From Alphaproteobacteria bacterium (GTDB lineage Bacteria; Pseudomonadota; Alphaproteobacteria; CASFRQ01; SAAU01): DNA of 64,000 nt. Made by a program: the position numbers and the translations under genes. The stretch lies in assembly GCA_009929265.1 (NCBI GenBank), contig SAAU01000005.1, positions 51,898 to 115,897 on the forward strand, written 5' to 3'. Position 1 is the first letter of the stretch, and every line of letters begins with the position of its first letter. The notes below the pieces were generated by a model, which was not told the origin of the DNA, ran no database searches, and saw nothing but the letters and a program-made list of their open reading frames with translations. Below, in pieces: positions 17,389 through 26,664 of the stretch.

Positions 17389-18309
17389 ATGGCAGAAATT
17401 ACAGCAGCTCTTGTAAAAGAATTAAGAGAAAAAACGGGTGCTGGAATGATGGAATGTAAGAAAGCTCTTACAGAAAATCAAGCAAACTTAGAAGAAGCTA
17501 TTGATTGGCTTCGTAAAAAAGGTCTTTCTGTTGCCGCCAAAAAAGCCGGTCGTGTTGCAAGTCAAGGACTTGTTGGGGCCAAAACAAATGGTAAAACAGG
17601 TGCCGTTGTTGAATTGAATTCAGAAACAGATTTCGTGGCTCGTAATGAAGAATTCCAAAAATTTGTTGACCTTTTGGTTGATACAGCTTTAACAGGTAAG
17701 GGATGTGTTGATTGCTTAAAAGCTACTGAAGTTGACGGAACAACAATTGAACATCACTTAACAAATTTAATTGCAAGAATTGGTGAAAATATGAATTTGC
17801 GCCGGGTTGCATTGCTTTCTGTTGAAAACGGGCTTGTTGTTGATTATATTCACAATTCTATGACAGCAAATGCAGGCAAGATTGCCGTTTTGGTTGGCTT
17901 AGAATCCAAAGCTGATGAAGCTTACTTGCAAGAACTTGGTAAAAAGATTGCCATGCATATTGCAGCTGCTTCTCCTTTGTTCTTAAACATTGAAAGTGTT
18001 GATGAAGAAAGCTTAAACAGAGAAAAATCTATTTACGAAGAACAAGCTCGCAATTCAGGAAAACCTGAAAACATCATTGAGAAAATGATGCAAGGGCGTA
18101 TCCGCAAATATTACGAAGAAGTATGTTTGATGGAACAATCCTTCATTATGGATCCTGATAAAAAGATTAAAGATATTTTAGCCGAAGCTTCAAAAGAAAC
18201 AGGCACAGAAGTTAAACTTGCTTCTTATGTCCGTTTTGGCTTAGGAGAAGGCGTGGAGAAAAAGACAGAAGATTTTGCAGAAGAGGTGTCAAAGCAACTG
18301 TCAAAATAA
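17389..18309 (+). CDS. tsf: Elongation factor Ts
   Basis: The nucleotide exchange factor for EF-Tu, 306 residues. The N-terminal UBA domain reads LVKELREKTGAGMMECKKAL and the core contains ELNSETDFVARNEEF, both family signatures. The dimerisation and C-terminal modules (KIAMHIAAASPLFL, LMEQSFIMDP) are complete. It sits between rpsB and pyrH in the conserved order. Confidence 0.97.
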   Translation: MAEITAALVKELREKTGAGMMECKKALTENQANLEEAIDWLRKKGLSVAAKKAGRVASQGLVGAKTNGKTGAVVELNSETDFVARNEEFQKFVDLLVDTALTGKGCVDCLKATEVDGTTIEHHLTNLIARIGENMNLRRVALLSVENGLVVDYIHNSMTANAGKIAVLVGLESKADEAYLQELGKKIAMHIAAASPLFLNIESVDEESLNREKSIYEEQARNSGKPENIIEKMMQGRIRKYYEEVCLMEQSFIMDPDKKIKDILAEASKETGTEVKLASYVRFGLGEGVEKKTEDFAEEVSKQLSK

Positions 18310-18338
18310 TCTCCCTGACTTCACAAAGGAGAACAAAA

Positions 18339-19088
18339 ATGACAAAGACCCCCATTTTCAAACGTGTTTTATTTAAGGTTTCTGGAGAAGGTTTAAGCGG
18401 TGAAAAGCAATCTACTGGATTGTCTGGCGAAGCCCTTTTTAGAATTGCAAAAGAGATAAAATCCGTTTACGAAATGGGGGTTGATGTTTGTTTAGTTGTT
18501 GGAGGCGGAAACTTTTTTAGGGGGGCTTTGCAAAGCCAATTTGAAGGGGAGCCTCTTTCAAGAGAACAGGCTGATTACATCGGAATGACGGCAACTTTAT
18601 TAAATGGGATGGCTTTAAAATCTGTCTTTGAAAAAGTGGGATTAAAAAGTCATTTATTTAGCGCCCTAGAATTAAAAGGTCTTTGTCCTTTGTTTTCAAA
18701 AGAAAAAGCTTTGAAGGCTTTAGACGAAAAGCAAGTTGTTATTTTCACAGGGGGTATTGGAAAGCCTTTTTTTACAACGGATACGGCATCCGCAACGCGT
18801 GCCATGGAAATGAAGTGCGATGCGGTTTTTAAAACAACTCAAGTTGACGGAATTTATACGAAAGATCCCTTGAAATATAAAGATGCTGTGTTTTTAGAAA
18901 CGCTTTCTTATGAGACAGCCCTTAAAAATCATTTGAAGATTATGGATGAAGAAGCTATACTCTTGTTAAAAAAGTCGAGCATTCCTCTTTGTGTGTTTAA
19001 TCAACATCAAAAAGGACTTTTCCCAAAAGTTATTTGCGGGGAAGGGAAATTTACGTTAATGAATGAAAAAGGAGAAAAAAGAGTATGA
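18339..19088 (+). CDS. pyrH: Uridylate kinase
   Basis: A 249-residue amino-acid-kinase-fold enzyme phosphorylating UMP to UDP. KRVLFKVSGEGLSGE, VVGGGNFFRG, DYIGMTATLLNGMAL and the TTDTASATRAMEM loop match bacterial UMP kinase. A GGAG site precedes the ATG. Its TGA stop overlaps the frr start as ATGA, so the two are coupled. Confidence 0.96.
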   Translation: MTKTPIFKRVLFKVSGEGLSGEKQSTGLSGEALFRIAKEIKSVYEMGVDVCLVVGGGNFFRGALQSQFEGEPLSREQADYIGMTATLLNGMALKSVFEKVGLKSHLFSALELKGLCPLFSKEKALKALDEKQVVIFTGGIGKPFFTTDTASATRAMEMKCDAVFKTTQVDGIYTKDPLKYKDAVFLETLSYETALKNHLKIMDEEAILLLKKSSIPLCVFNQHQKGLFPKVICGEGKFTLMNEKGEKRV

Positions 19089-19642
19089 GTATTGTTGAGA
19101 CTTTTCAAGCCAATATGCAAGATAAAATTCAAAAGGCAATTGGAGTATATAAAAAAGAATTAAGTGGTCTGAGAACAGGACGGGCTTCAACCTCTTTATT
19201 GGATCCTGTGATGGTGGAGTCTTATGGCTCTGTTTCTCCTTTGAATCAAGTGGCGTCTATCAGTATTTTAGATTCCCGTCTTTTAGGGATTCAAGTTTGG
19301 GATAAAAATTTAATTAAAGCTGTTGAAAAAGCGATTGTGAATGCAAATTTAGGCTTAAATCCAAGTAGCGACGGCTGTTTGATTCGGATTCCAATTCCTC
19401 CATTAAATGAAGAACGTCGGGAAGAAATGATTAAAGTGGCCGGTCGTTTTGCTGAACAAGCAAAAGTGGCTATCCGCTCCATCCGTCGGGGAATTTTGGA
19501 TGATTTGAAAAATTCAGAGGAAACGATTTCAGAAGATGAAATGAAACATTACGAAGAGAAAGTTCAAAAAATTACCGATGATGCGGTGAAAGAAACCGAT
19601 GAAATCTTAAAGCAAAAAGAAACGGAAATTAAGCAAATTTAA
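19085..19642 (+). CDS. frr: Ribosome recycling factor
   Basis: A 185-residue tRNA-mimic that splits post-termination ribosomes with EF-G. LRTGRASTSLLDPVMVESYGS-type N-terminal helix-loop and IPIPPLNEERREEMIK are the family signatures. The C-terminal long helices are complete. It starts four bases inside pyrH. Confidence 0.97.
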   Translation: MSIVETFQANMQDKIQKAIGVYKKELSGLRTGRASTSLLDPVMVESYGSVSPLNQVASISILDSRLLGIQVWDKNLIKAVEKAIVNANLGLNPSSDGCLIRIPIPPLNEERREEMIKVAGRFAEQAKVAIRSIRRGILDDLKNSEETISEDEMKHYEEKVQKITDDAVKETDEILKQKETEIKQI

Positions 19643-19656
19643 GCAGGGTTTTGATT

Positions 19657-20382
19657 ATGGAGAAAATACCGACACATTTGGCGTTGATTTTGGATGGCAA
19701 CGGTCGCTGGGCTCAAAAAAGAGGAATGCCAAGAACTTTTGGGCACCAAGAAGGGGCCAAAACCTTGGAAAAAATATCGGATGTTGTGCGCAAAAAAGGC
19801 GTTAAATATCTAACTGTTTTTGCTTTTTCTTCCGAAAATTGGGGGCGCCCAAAGGAAGAAGTTTCCTTTTTAATGAAACTCTTTCATCGGTATTTGGACT
19901 CTGATGTTAAACGGGTTATGAAAGAGGGGGTGCGCCTTCTTTTTATCGGAAAAAGAGATCACTTTTCAGAAGATATTTTGAAAAAAATGGATGCTTTAGA
20001 AGAAAAAACAAAAAATAACTCCGATTTTTATATGATTTTTGCCTTGGGGTATGGAGGAAAGCAAGAGATTGTTCACGCCGCCCAACAAATTGCACAAAAG
20101 GCAAAAGATGGCAAAATTTTGCCCTCAGAAATTAACGAAGAGATGATTTCTGACAATCTTTGGTCGGCAAAAGCTCATGTTCCTCCCGTTGATCTAATGA
20201 TTAGAACAGCAGGGGACGTTCGTATTAGTAATTTTTTATTGTGGCAATTGGCGTATGCCGAATTGTTTTTTACACCGACGTTTTGGCCCGATTTTTCAGA
20301 AGAAGAGCTTTCTTCTATTTTGGAAAATTTTGCTTCAAGAGATAGGCGTTTTGGAAAAATAAAGGAAAGTAAAAATGAGTAA
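19657..20382 (+). CDS. uppS: Undecaprenyl diphosphate synthase
   Basis: A 241-residue cis-prenyltransferase making the C55 lipid carrier for peptidoglycan and LPS. The P-loop LDGNGRWAQKRGMPRTFGH and the FAFSSENWGRP element are normal. The diphosphate-binding motif reads RTAGDVRISNFLLWQ where RTGGExRISN is usual: the changes are Gly to Ala and Glu to Asp. AYAELFFT retains the catalytic Glu. The ATG at 19657 with AGGG upstream is preferred over an in-frame TTG two codons earlier. It overlaps cdsA by eight bases. Confidence 0.95.
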   Translation: MEKIPTHLALILDGNGRWAQKRGMPRTFGHQEGAKTLEKISDVVRKKGVKYLTVFAFSSENWGRPKEEVSFLMKLFHRYLDSDVKRVMKEGVRLLFIGKRDHFSEDILKKMDALEEKTKNNSDFYMIFALGYGGKQEIVHAAQQIAQKAKDGKILPSEINEEMISDNLWSAKAHVPPVDLMIRTAGDVRISNFLLWQLAYAELFFTPTFWPDFSEEELSSILENFASRDRRFGKIKESKNE

Positions 20383-21157
20383 TTTAAAACTTAGAATTTT
20401 ATCATCGTTAATTCTTGCTCCCCTTGTGATTATTGCTGTTTTGTCTGGCGAACCTTGGTTTACAATGCTCATTGCATCCATGGGGGCTTTTATGGGTTGG
20501 GAATGGGATTTTATGCTCAATAAAAAAACAACACATTTGGGGACATTTTTAACTTCTGTTGCGGTGATGGTGGCCTTTTTGGCCTCTTCAATTCCGTCTG
20601 TGGCGCTTGGAACAATTCTGTTTTCCGCTCTTTTTGTTTATATTAAATCAAAACGAAATGCTTTTTTCACATTCGGCGTTTTTTACGTCTTAGTTCCTAT
20701 TTTTTCAATGATTTATATGTATTATATGAATGACAAAACAAGCGTTGATGTGATTCTTTGGATTCTTTTGGTTATTTGGGCAACCGATACAGGGGGATAC
20801 CTTGTTGGCAAAACGCTTAAAGGACCAAAACTTTGCCCAAGAATTAGTCCTAAGAAAACATGGTCGGGACTTTTGGGCTGTATGAGTTTTGCTGCTTTGA
20901 TGTCTTATCTTTTTGCTTTTTATATTGGTTTGAGAGGGATTTCTCCTGGTGCACTTGCGGGAATAGGAGCTGTTTTAGCTATTGTTTCTCAAGCAGGGGA
21001 TTTCTTTGAATCAGCCATAAAAAGACATCTTGGGATTAAAGATTCTAGCCATCTTATTCCAGGGCATGGGGGCATTTTTGATAGAGTCGACGGGTTGCTT
21101 TTTGTAGCCCCTGTTGTGGCTTTACTCCTTGTCTTGCAGAATATGGGGGTTCTTTAG
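20375..21157 (+). CDS. cdsA: Phosphatidate cytidylyltransferase
   Basis: A 260-residue membrane enzyme that makes CDP-diacylglycerol from CTP and phosphatidate for all phospholipids. It has about seven membrane segments. The C-terminal signature SQAGDFFESAIKRHLGIKDS with GHGGIFDRVDG is complete. It ends one base before rseP; the gene dxr, which normally lies in between, is absent. Confidence 0.95.
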   Translation: MSNLKLRILSSLILAPLVIIAVLSGEPWFTMLIASMGAFMGWEWDFMLNKKTTHLGTFLTSVAVMVAFLASSIPSVALGTILFSALFVYIKSKRNAFFTFGVFYVLVPIFSMIYMYYMNDKTSVDVILWILLVIWATDTGGYLVGKTLKGPKLCPRISPKKTWSGLLGCMSFAALMSYLFAFYIGLRGISPGALAGIGAVLAIVSQAGDFFESAIKRHLGIKDSSHLIPGHGGIFDRVDGLLFVAPVVALLLVLQNMGVL

Positions 21158-21158
21158 G

Positions 21159-22250
21159 ATGTTTATGTTTTTACAGTATATCATTGCCTTTTTATTTGTT
21201 CTATCTGTCGTTGTCGTTTTACATGAATTTGGACATTTCATAACAGCTCGCCTTTTCGGGGTTCAAGTTGTTGAATTTTCCTTCGGATTTGGTCGGGAGC
21301 TTTTTGGAAGAACCGATAAAAGGGGAACCAGATGGAAAGTTTGCCTCGTTCCATTAGGGGGATATGTCAAAATGCTTGGAGACGAAGATGCTTCAAGTGC
21401 TTCCCATAATATAGAAGGGCTTTCTGAAGATGAAAAATCACATTCCTTTGCGTTTCAAAAGACATGGAAAAAGGCTCTGATTATTTTTGCAGGTCCTTTT
21501 ATGAATTATTTTTCCGCCGTTGTTATTTTAACGGGTATCTTTTTTTCGTTAGGCGATTTTGTCATTCCTCCTATTGTAGGAAACGTTATGCCTGACTATC
21601 CTGCTGCCCAAGCTGGGATTCAAAAAGGGGATATTATCCTTTCAATCAACGAGCATGAGGTTAAAGATTTTTCTGACGTATCTAGAATTACACAAATTTT
21701 GGATTATGGGAAAACTTTAACAATTAAAATTAAGCGACAAGACGAAGTTAAAGAAGTTTCCTTGACTCCGAAAAATAAAGACGGAGTAGTCTTAATTGGG
21801 GTTATGTCATCAGAAAAAGTGGATGTCATTCAATCTCATCTTTCTCTTTCGAAATCCTTTTCTAAAGCGGTTATGTTTTCCTATGATATGACGGCAGATA
21901 CACTGCGTTATTTAGGACAAGTTTTAACAGGGAAGCGCTCTGCCAAAGAAATGAGAGGGCCGATTGGAATTGCTGAGGCCTCTGGGGAAGCTTCTAAACA
22001 AGGGGGATTAAGTCTTTTATTGTTTATTGTTCAGATCTCCATTGGAATTGGATTTATGAATCTTTTGCCTATTCCTGTTTTAGACGGGGGGCATTTGTTC
22101 CTTTTTGCTGTTGAAGGAATAATCCGTCGTCCGCTGAATGAAAAGATTCAAAGGGCTTTGATGGGGACAGGGTTGTTTCTTTTAATGAGTTTATTTTTAT
22201 GGACAATTCTTCAAGATGTCCCTAGAATAATTCAAAGGATTTTTGAATAG
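21159..22250 (+). CDS. rseP: Site-2 protease RseP/MmpA-like
   Basis: A 363-residue membrane zinc metalloprotease that clips membrane proteins (anti-sigma factors, signal peptides, or PodJ in Caulobacter). The zinc motif HEFGH lies in the first membrane helix, and the third zinc ligand is in MNLLPIPVLDGGHLFLF. A single PDZ domain lies between (about residues 125-210). Upstream residues read in frame from 21114 lie inside cdsA; the ATG at 21159 starts one base after the cdsA stop. Confidence 0.95.
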   Translation: MFMFLQYIIAFLFVLSVVVVLHEFGHFITARLFGVQVVEFSFGFGRELFGRTDKRGTRWKVCLVPLGGYVKMLGDEDASSASHNIEGLSEDEKSHSFAFQKTWKKALIIFAGPFMNYFSAVVILTGIFFSLGDFVIPPIVGNVMPDYPAAQAGIQKGDIILSINEHEVKDFSDVSRITQILDYGKTLTIKIKRQDEVKEVSLTPKNKDGVVLIGVMSSEKVDVIQSHLSLSKSFSKAVMFSYDMTADTLRYLGQVLTGKRSAKEMRGPIGIAEASGEASKQGGLSLLLFIVQISIGIGFMNLLPIPVLDGGHLFLFAVEGIIRRPLNEKIQRALMGTGLFLLMSLFLWTILQDVPRIIQRIFE

Positions 22251-22259
22251 AGGGGTATT

Positions 22260-24524
22260 TTGAAAAAGATTAAACTGATAAAACTGGGGCTTATTTTAAC
22301 CTTTTTCTGCATTTCTGTAGCACAAGGAAAAACGCTTTTTAAATCTGTTGAGATTATTGGAAATCAACGGGTGGAGAAGGCAACAATCCTCAATTACCTT
22401 GATTTACCAAAAGGAAAAAGTGTTTCTAAAAAGCAAATGGACAGCGCTTTAAAATCCCTTTTTAACACAGATCTTTTTTCGGATGTGAAAATTGACGCGC
22501 AAGGGGAAAAACTGATTGTAAAAGTCGTTGAAAATCCTGTTGTTGCGGGGGTTTATTTTGAAGGAAATAAAAAGCTTGAAGATAAGGCACTTTTTACGGA
22601 AATTCAAACCAAAGAACGGGGTGTTTTTACAAAGGCCAAAATTCAAGCCGATATGGAACGCTTGTTGGAAGTTTATCGCAGAATTGGGCGATTCAACACG
22701 TCTGTGGTGCCTAAGATTATCAAGCGAGATTTTAACCGGGTAGACGTTGTTTTTGAAATCAATGAAGGGAAGCCTTCTTATATTCGAAAAATTGCGTTCA
22801 TTGGAAACCATCACTTTTCGGCCAAAAAATTAAAAGAAATTTTGATGAGTAAAGAGGAAAAATGGTTCCGCTTTTTCTCCTCAATGGATACCTATGATCC
22901 CGAGCGGTTTGATTATGATAAGCAAATGCTACGCAAATTTTATATGTCTCACGGGTATATTGATTTTAAGATTAAAGAAGCGCAAGTTGAATTGGCGCCT
23001 GATAAAACTTCCTTTTTTATAACCTATGAAATTGAGGAAGGAAGTCAATATACGATTTCGAAAGTGGATGTTCGTGTCCATATTCCTGGGGTCGAGAAAA
23101 AGCAATTAGAAGGTTTGATTAAGGTTGAAGTAAAAAAACCGTATTCTTCTGCAACAATTTATAAAACAATTGACGCTATGACAGATTTTCTAGGGGATAA
23201 AGGATTTCCTTTTGTTGATGTTTCTTCACAAATTAAAAAGAATAAAACGGACGTTGAGTTGACTTTTTTAATTAACGAAGGGGCTCATGTTTTTGTCGAT
23301 AAGATAAATATAAGCGGCAATTCTAGGACGCTTGATAAGATTATCAGACGCGAATTTACTTTTTCAGAAGGGGACGCGTTTAACGCTGCAAAGTTTAGAA
23401 AAACAAAACAGAAAATTGAAAATTTAGGCTATTTTTCTAAGGTAGATATGGATGTTGCTCCGCTTATGGGGGTAAAGGATAAGCTGGATGCCAATTTGGT
23501 GGTTCAAGAAAAATCAACGGGCTCTTTTAATTTAGGAATTGGTTGGTCAACTTATGATGGGATGCTTTTTGATATCGGGCTTAAAGAACGAAATTTGTTA
23601 GGGACGGGGCTCATTGTGGGGGCATCAGCTTCAATTTCTGAAAATGATATTATTTATGATTTAAGTTTTGCTGATCCCTATTTTCGGGATATGCCGTTGC
23701 TTTTTGGTGTCAATCTTTTCCATGTTGAGCATGATTATCGAGATGTCAGTTCTTATAATTGGACAACTGTGGGAGCATCTTTCAAATTTGGATGGAATTG
23801 GCTTGAAGATTTAAGTCAAATTGTTAAATATACCTTGCAAGAAGATAAGGTGACAGATGTGCCAACCACCGCTTCTTCTTTAGTTCAAGAGCAAGCCGGA
23901 ACGACAATCGTTTCTTCTATTTCACAGACTTTAAGCTATGATAAAAGGGACAATCGCTTCTACCCAACAGAAGGGTATGTTGTTTCGCTTTCAACGGATC
24001 TTGCCGGATTTGGGGGAGATGTTCATTACTTACGCGGACAAATTTCTTTAGATAAATATTATTCTTTCTTTGATAAAAATTTGATTTTATCCTTAACTTC
24101 AAGCGTAGGGGCAATTGGCGGCATTGGCGAAGATGTTGGAATTTATAATCGTTTCTTTATGGGAGGCGGAAATTTGCGCGGATTTGAATCAAGCGGAATT
24201 GGAGCCATAACCATAACGGGTGAAGATGCTTTAGGGGGGAATTGGCGCGCTTTAGCCGGGGCTGAATTAAACTTTCCTTTAGGTCTTCCAGATGAAGTCG
24301 GCTTAAAAGGAAAAGTCTTCATTGATACAGGAATTTTAGGAAAACCTGATGACTTTGACAAAGAAGAGGTGTATTATTCTTCAAAGCCGAGGGCATCAGT
24401 TGGATTTGGGTTGATTTGGAAATCTCCAATGGGGCCCATAAATATTGATTGGGGCTTCCCGATTTTGAAAGATAAATATGATAAGAAGGAAGTCTTTAGG
24501 TTAAACTTTGGAACAGGATTTTAA
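22260..24524 (+). CDS. bamA: Outer membrane protein assembly factor BamA
   Basis: A 754-residue Omp85 protein that inserts beta-barrels into the outer membrane. It has a signal peptide ending near SVAQGK, five POTRA domains (about residues 25-345) and a 16-strand barrel. The L6 loop motif is NLRGFESSG and the chain ends FRLNFGTGF with the C-terminal Phe of outer-membrane barrels. The start is TTG (22260), nine bases after rseP, with GAGGGG five bases upstream. It is followed by skp after two bases. Confidence 0.96.
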   Translation: MKKIKLIKLGLILTFFCISVAQGKTLFKSVEIIGNQRVEKATILNYLDLPKGKSVSKKQMDSALKSLFNTDLFSDVKIDAQGEKLIVKVVENPVVAGVYFEGNKKLEDKALFTEIQTKERGVFTKAKIQADMERLLEVYRRIGRFNTSVVPKIIKRDFNRVDVVFEINEGKPSYIRKIAFIGNHHFSAKKLKEILMSKEEKWFRFFSSMDTYDPERFDYDKQMLRKFYMSHGYIDFKIKEAQVELAPDKTSFFITYEIEEGSQYTISKVDVRVHIPGVEKKQLEGLIKVEVKKPYSSATIYKTIDAMTDFLGDKGFPFVDVSSQIKKNKTDVELTFLINEGAHVFVDKINISGNSRTLDKIIRREFTFSEGDAFNAAKFRKTKQKIENLGYFSKVDMDVAPLMGVKDKLDANLVVQEKSTGSFNLGIGWSTYDGMLFDIGLKERNLLGTGLIVGASASISENDIIYDLSFADPYFRDMPLLFGVNLFHVEHDYRDVSSYNWTTVGASFKFGWNWLEDLSQIVKYTLQEDKVTDVPTTASSLVQEQAGTTIVSSISQTLSYDKRDNRFYPTEGYVVSLSTDLAGFGGDVHYLRGQISLDKYYSFFDKNLILSLTSSVGAIGGIGEDVGIYNRFFMGGGNLRGFESSGIGAITITGEDALGGNWRALAGAELNFPLGLPDEVGLKGKVFIDTGILGKPDDFDKEEVYYSSKPRASVGFGLIWKSPMGPINIDWGFPILKDKYDKKEVFRLNFGTGF

Positions 24525-24526
24525 AA

Positions 24527-25120
24527 ATGAAAAAAATTTATTATGCACTCTTTATCGTTTTCTATATTGTACTTGGAGCCGCTTTGATGTGGGGCTATGA
24601 AGCCTATGTTCAAAAAGGCGATTTCCAAAAAATGAAAACGGAACAAAATGAAAAAATTGCAATGCTTAATTTAGAGCTTGTGATGAAAAACGCAGATGTT
24701 TATAAAAAAGCTTTTGCTCTTCAACAAAAATATGAAAATTCTTTGAAAGAAAAAGTTGAAGCTGAAAGAAAAGCTTTAAAAGAAAAAGAAGATAAGCTTA
24801 TGGCAGAAAAAGACAAAATGTCAAAAACTGTTTTTGCTAAAAAAGCTCAAGAATTTCAAAAGGAAGTAATGGACTTCCAAAATACAAACTCTCAAAAATT
24901 GCAAGACTTAAAAGAGGCTTCTCAAAAAGCTTCCGCAGAAATCAACAAGGCAAGTATTCCTGTTATTTCTAAAATTGCAAAGGAAAAAGGGCTTGATATT
25001 ATTTTGAATCAAACCTCAACAGTTTTCTATTCAAACGCAGTTGATATTACAAAAGAATATATTGAAGCTTTAAATGAAGAAAAAATTGAATTTTCTTTTG
25101 AAAATCCATTTAAAAAATAA
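24527..25120 (+). CDS. skp: Skp/OmpH family periplasmic chaperone
   Basis: The 197-residue product has a Skp-type coiled-coil: long Lys/Glu/Gln-rich helices from about residue 60 to 145 and a C-terminal strand with DIILNQTSTVFYSNAVDIT. Skp holds unfolded outer-membrane proteins on the way to BamA, the gene just upstream. The N-terminal hydrophobic segment has no clear signal peptidase site, so the chaperone may stay anchored in the inner membrane. It is about 35 residues longer than E. coli Skp. Confidence 0.88.
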   Translation: MKKIYYALFIVFYIVLGAALMWGYEAYVQKGDFQKMKTEQNEKIAMLNLELVMKNADVYKKAFALQQKYENSLKEKVEAERKALKEKEDKLMAEKDKMSKTVFAKKAQEFQKEVMDFQNTNSQKLQDLKEASQKASAEINKASIPVISKIAKEKGLDIILNQTSTVFYSNAVDITKEYIEALNEEKIEFSFENPFKK

Positions 25121-25142
25121 GAAATAAATTAAGGAGTAAAAA

Positions 25143-26180
25143 ATGGCCGATAGTCGCTTTTTTCATAAAAAAGAAGTGTTAACTTTAGCTGAAATTGTTG
25201 AAATTACAGGAACTAAAGTTGAAGACGGAGTTGACTTTTCGAAAACATTTTCAAATGTTCAAGGGTTGGCTGAGGCAACACAAGAGGATGTTTCTTGGCT
25301 TTTTATTTCGGCTATGGAAAAAGCGGCGTCGATCACAAAAGCTGGGGCTTGCATTGTCACAGAGAATCTAAAATCTTTCTTGCCAGAAGGATGTATTGCT
25401 TTGATTTCAAAAGATGCCCATAAAAGCTATGGTCTTTTGTCTCAAGCTTTTTATCCAAGACAAGTGAATGGAATTGTTCATCCAAAAGCCTTTGTTGATG
25501 AAACAGCGGTTTTGGGAGAAGGGTGTCAAATTGATGCCGGGGCTTTTATTGGAAAGAATGTAAAGCTTGGAAAAAGATGTCATATCTATCCCAATGCGGT
25601 TCTTCTTGATTCTGTTGAAATGGGCGATGATTGCACGGTTGGATCAAATGCAACGGTCAGCTTTTGTTTAGCTGGAAATAAGGTTTACATCTATCAAGGA
25701 ACGCAAGTTGGACAAGACGGGTTTGGTTTTGCAATGAATGCAAATGGCCCGACAAAAGTGATGCAATTAGGGCGCGTTTTAATTGGAAACGATGTTGAAA
25801 TTGGATCTAATACAACAGTGGATAGAGGCGCCATGGGAGACACCGTTATCGGAAATGGCGTTCGAATTGATAACTTGTGTCAAATTGCACATAATGTAAA
25901 AATTGGCGATAACTCTGTTATTGTAGCCCAAGTCGGGATTGCAGGAAGTACAGAATTGGGTCAGTTTGTTGTCGTTGCAGGGCAAGCTGGTCTCGCAGGA
26001 CATATCAAGATTGGCTCTGGGAGCCAAATTGGGGCTCAATCCGGAATTTTGGGAGATATTCCAGCGGGCTCTAAGTTAATGGGAACTCCCGCAATGGATC
26101 AACGAGATTATTTCAAGCTTCAAGTGTTGCTTAGAAAAATGCTAAAAGATCGTGTAAAAAGGAATAAAACAAATGACTGA
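25143..26180 (+). CDS. lpxD: UDP-3-O-(3-hydroxyacyl)glucosamine N-acyltransferase
   Basis: LpxD (345 residues) adds the second acyl chain in lipid A synthesis. The N-terminal uridine-binding domain is followed by a left-handed beta-helix of hexapeptide repeats (about residues 110-320). [21 protein letters not shown] and the catalytic His in [12 protein letters not shown] are intact. A GGAG site precedes the ATG. It overlaps fabZ by eight bases. Confidence 0.96.
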   Translation: MADSRFFHKKEVLTLAEIVEITGTKVEDGVDFSKTFSNVQGLAEATQEDVSWLFISAMEKAASITKAGACIVTENLKSFLPEGCIALISKDAHKSYGLLSQAFYPRQVNGIVHPKAFVDETAVLGEGCQIDAGAFIGKNVKLGKRCHIYPNAVLLDSVEMGDDCTVGSNATVSFCLAGNKVYIYQGTQVGQDGFGFAMNANGPTKVMQLGRVLIGNDVEIGSNTTVDRGAMGDTVIGNGVRIDNLCQIAHNVKIGDNSVIVAQVGIAGSTELGQFVVVAGQAGLAGHIKIGSGSQIGAQSGILGDIPAGSKLMGTPAMDQRDYFKLQVLLRKMLKDRVKRNKTND

Positions 26181-26652
26181 AGATTTAAATTCAAAAAAAG
26201 CTCCTCTGTTTAATATTGAAGATATTATGAGGGTTCTCCCTCATCGGTATCCGTTTTTGCTCATTGATAGAGTGGAAGAATTTGAACCCAATAAATCAAT
26301 TAAAGCCATTAAAAATGTGACGATGAATGAACCTTTCTTTCAAGGTCATTTCCCAGGTCATCCTGTTATGCCAGGGGTTTTGATGATTGAAGCTATGGCA
26401 CAAGCTGCTGGAATTTCTGTTTCGGCCAGTCTGCCAGAAGGGGAGAGTATTCAAGATTACAATTTTTATTTTATGACGGTCAATGAAGCTAAGTTTCGCA
26501 AAGTTGTCACACCGGGGGATAGATTAGAATTTTACGTGACAAAAGAACGCCAGCTCAAAAACGTCTACAAATTTAAAGGAGAAGTTAAAGTGGATGGCAA
26601 CATTGTTGCCGAAGCGCGCTTTTCTGCGATTGTGTTTAAAAAAGAGAATTAA
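26173..26652 (+). CDS. fabZ: 3-hydroxyacyl-ACP dehydratase FabZ
   Basis: A 159-residue hotdog-fold dehydratase of fatty acid elongation. [13 protein letters not shown] and the catalytic [19 protein letters not shown] are intact. The start at 26173 is within the end of lpxD and has AAGGA upstream. FabZ and the Lpx acyltransferases compete for the same hydroxyacyl-ACP pool, which explains their joint operon. Confidence 0.97.
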   Translation: MTEDLNSKKAPLFNIEDIMRVLPHRYPFLLIDRVEEFEPNKSIKAIKNVTMNEPFFQGHFPGHPVMPGVLMIEAMAQAAGISVSASLPEGESIQDYNFYFMTVNEAKFRKVVTPGDRLEFYVTKERQLKNVYKFKGEVKVDGNIVAEARFSAIVFKKEN

Positions 26653-26664
26653 GGATAAAGAAAA

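Noticed and set aside
22449..22814. 121-codon open frame antisense to bamA
   Set aside because: It lies wholly within the POTRA coding region of bamA and shows no protein features.
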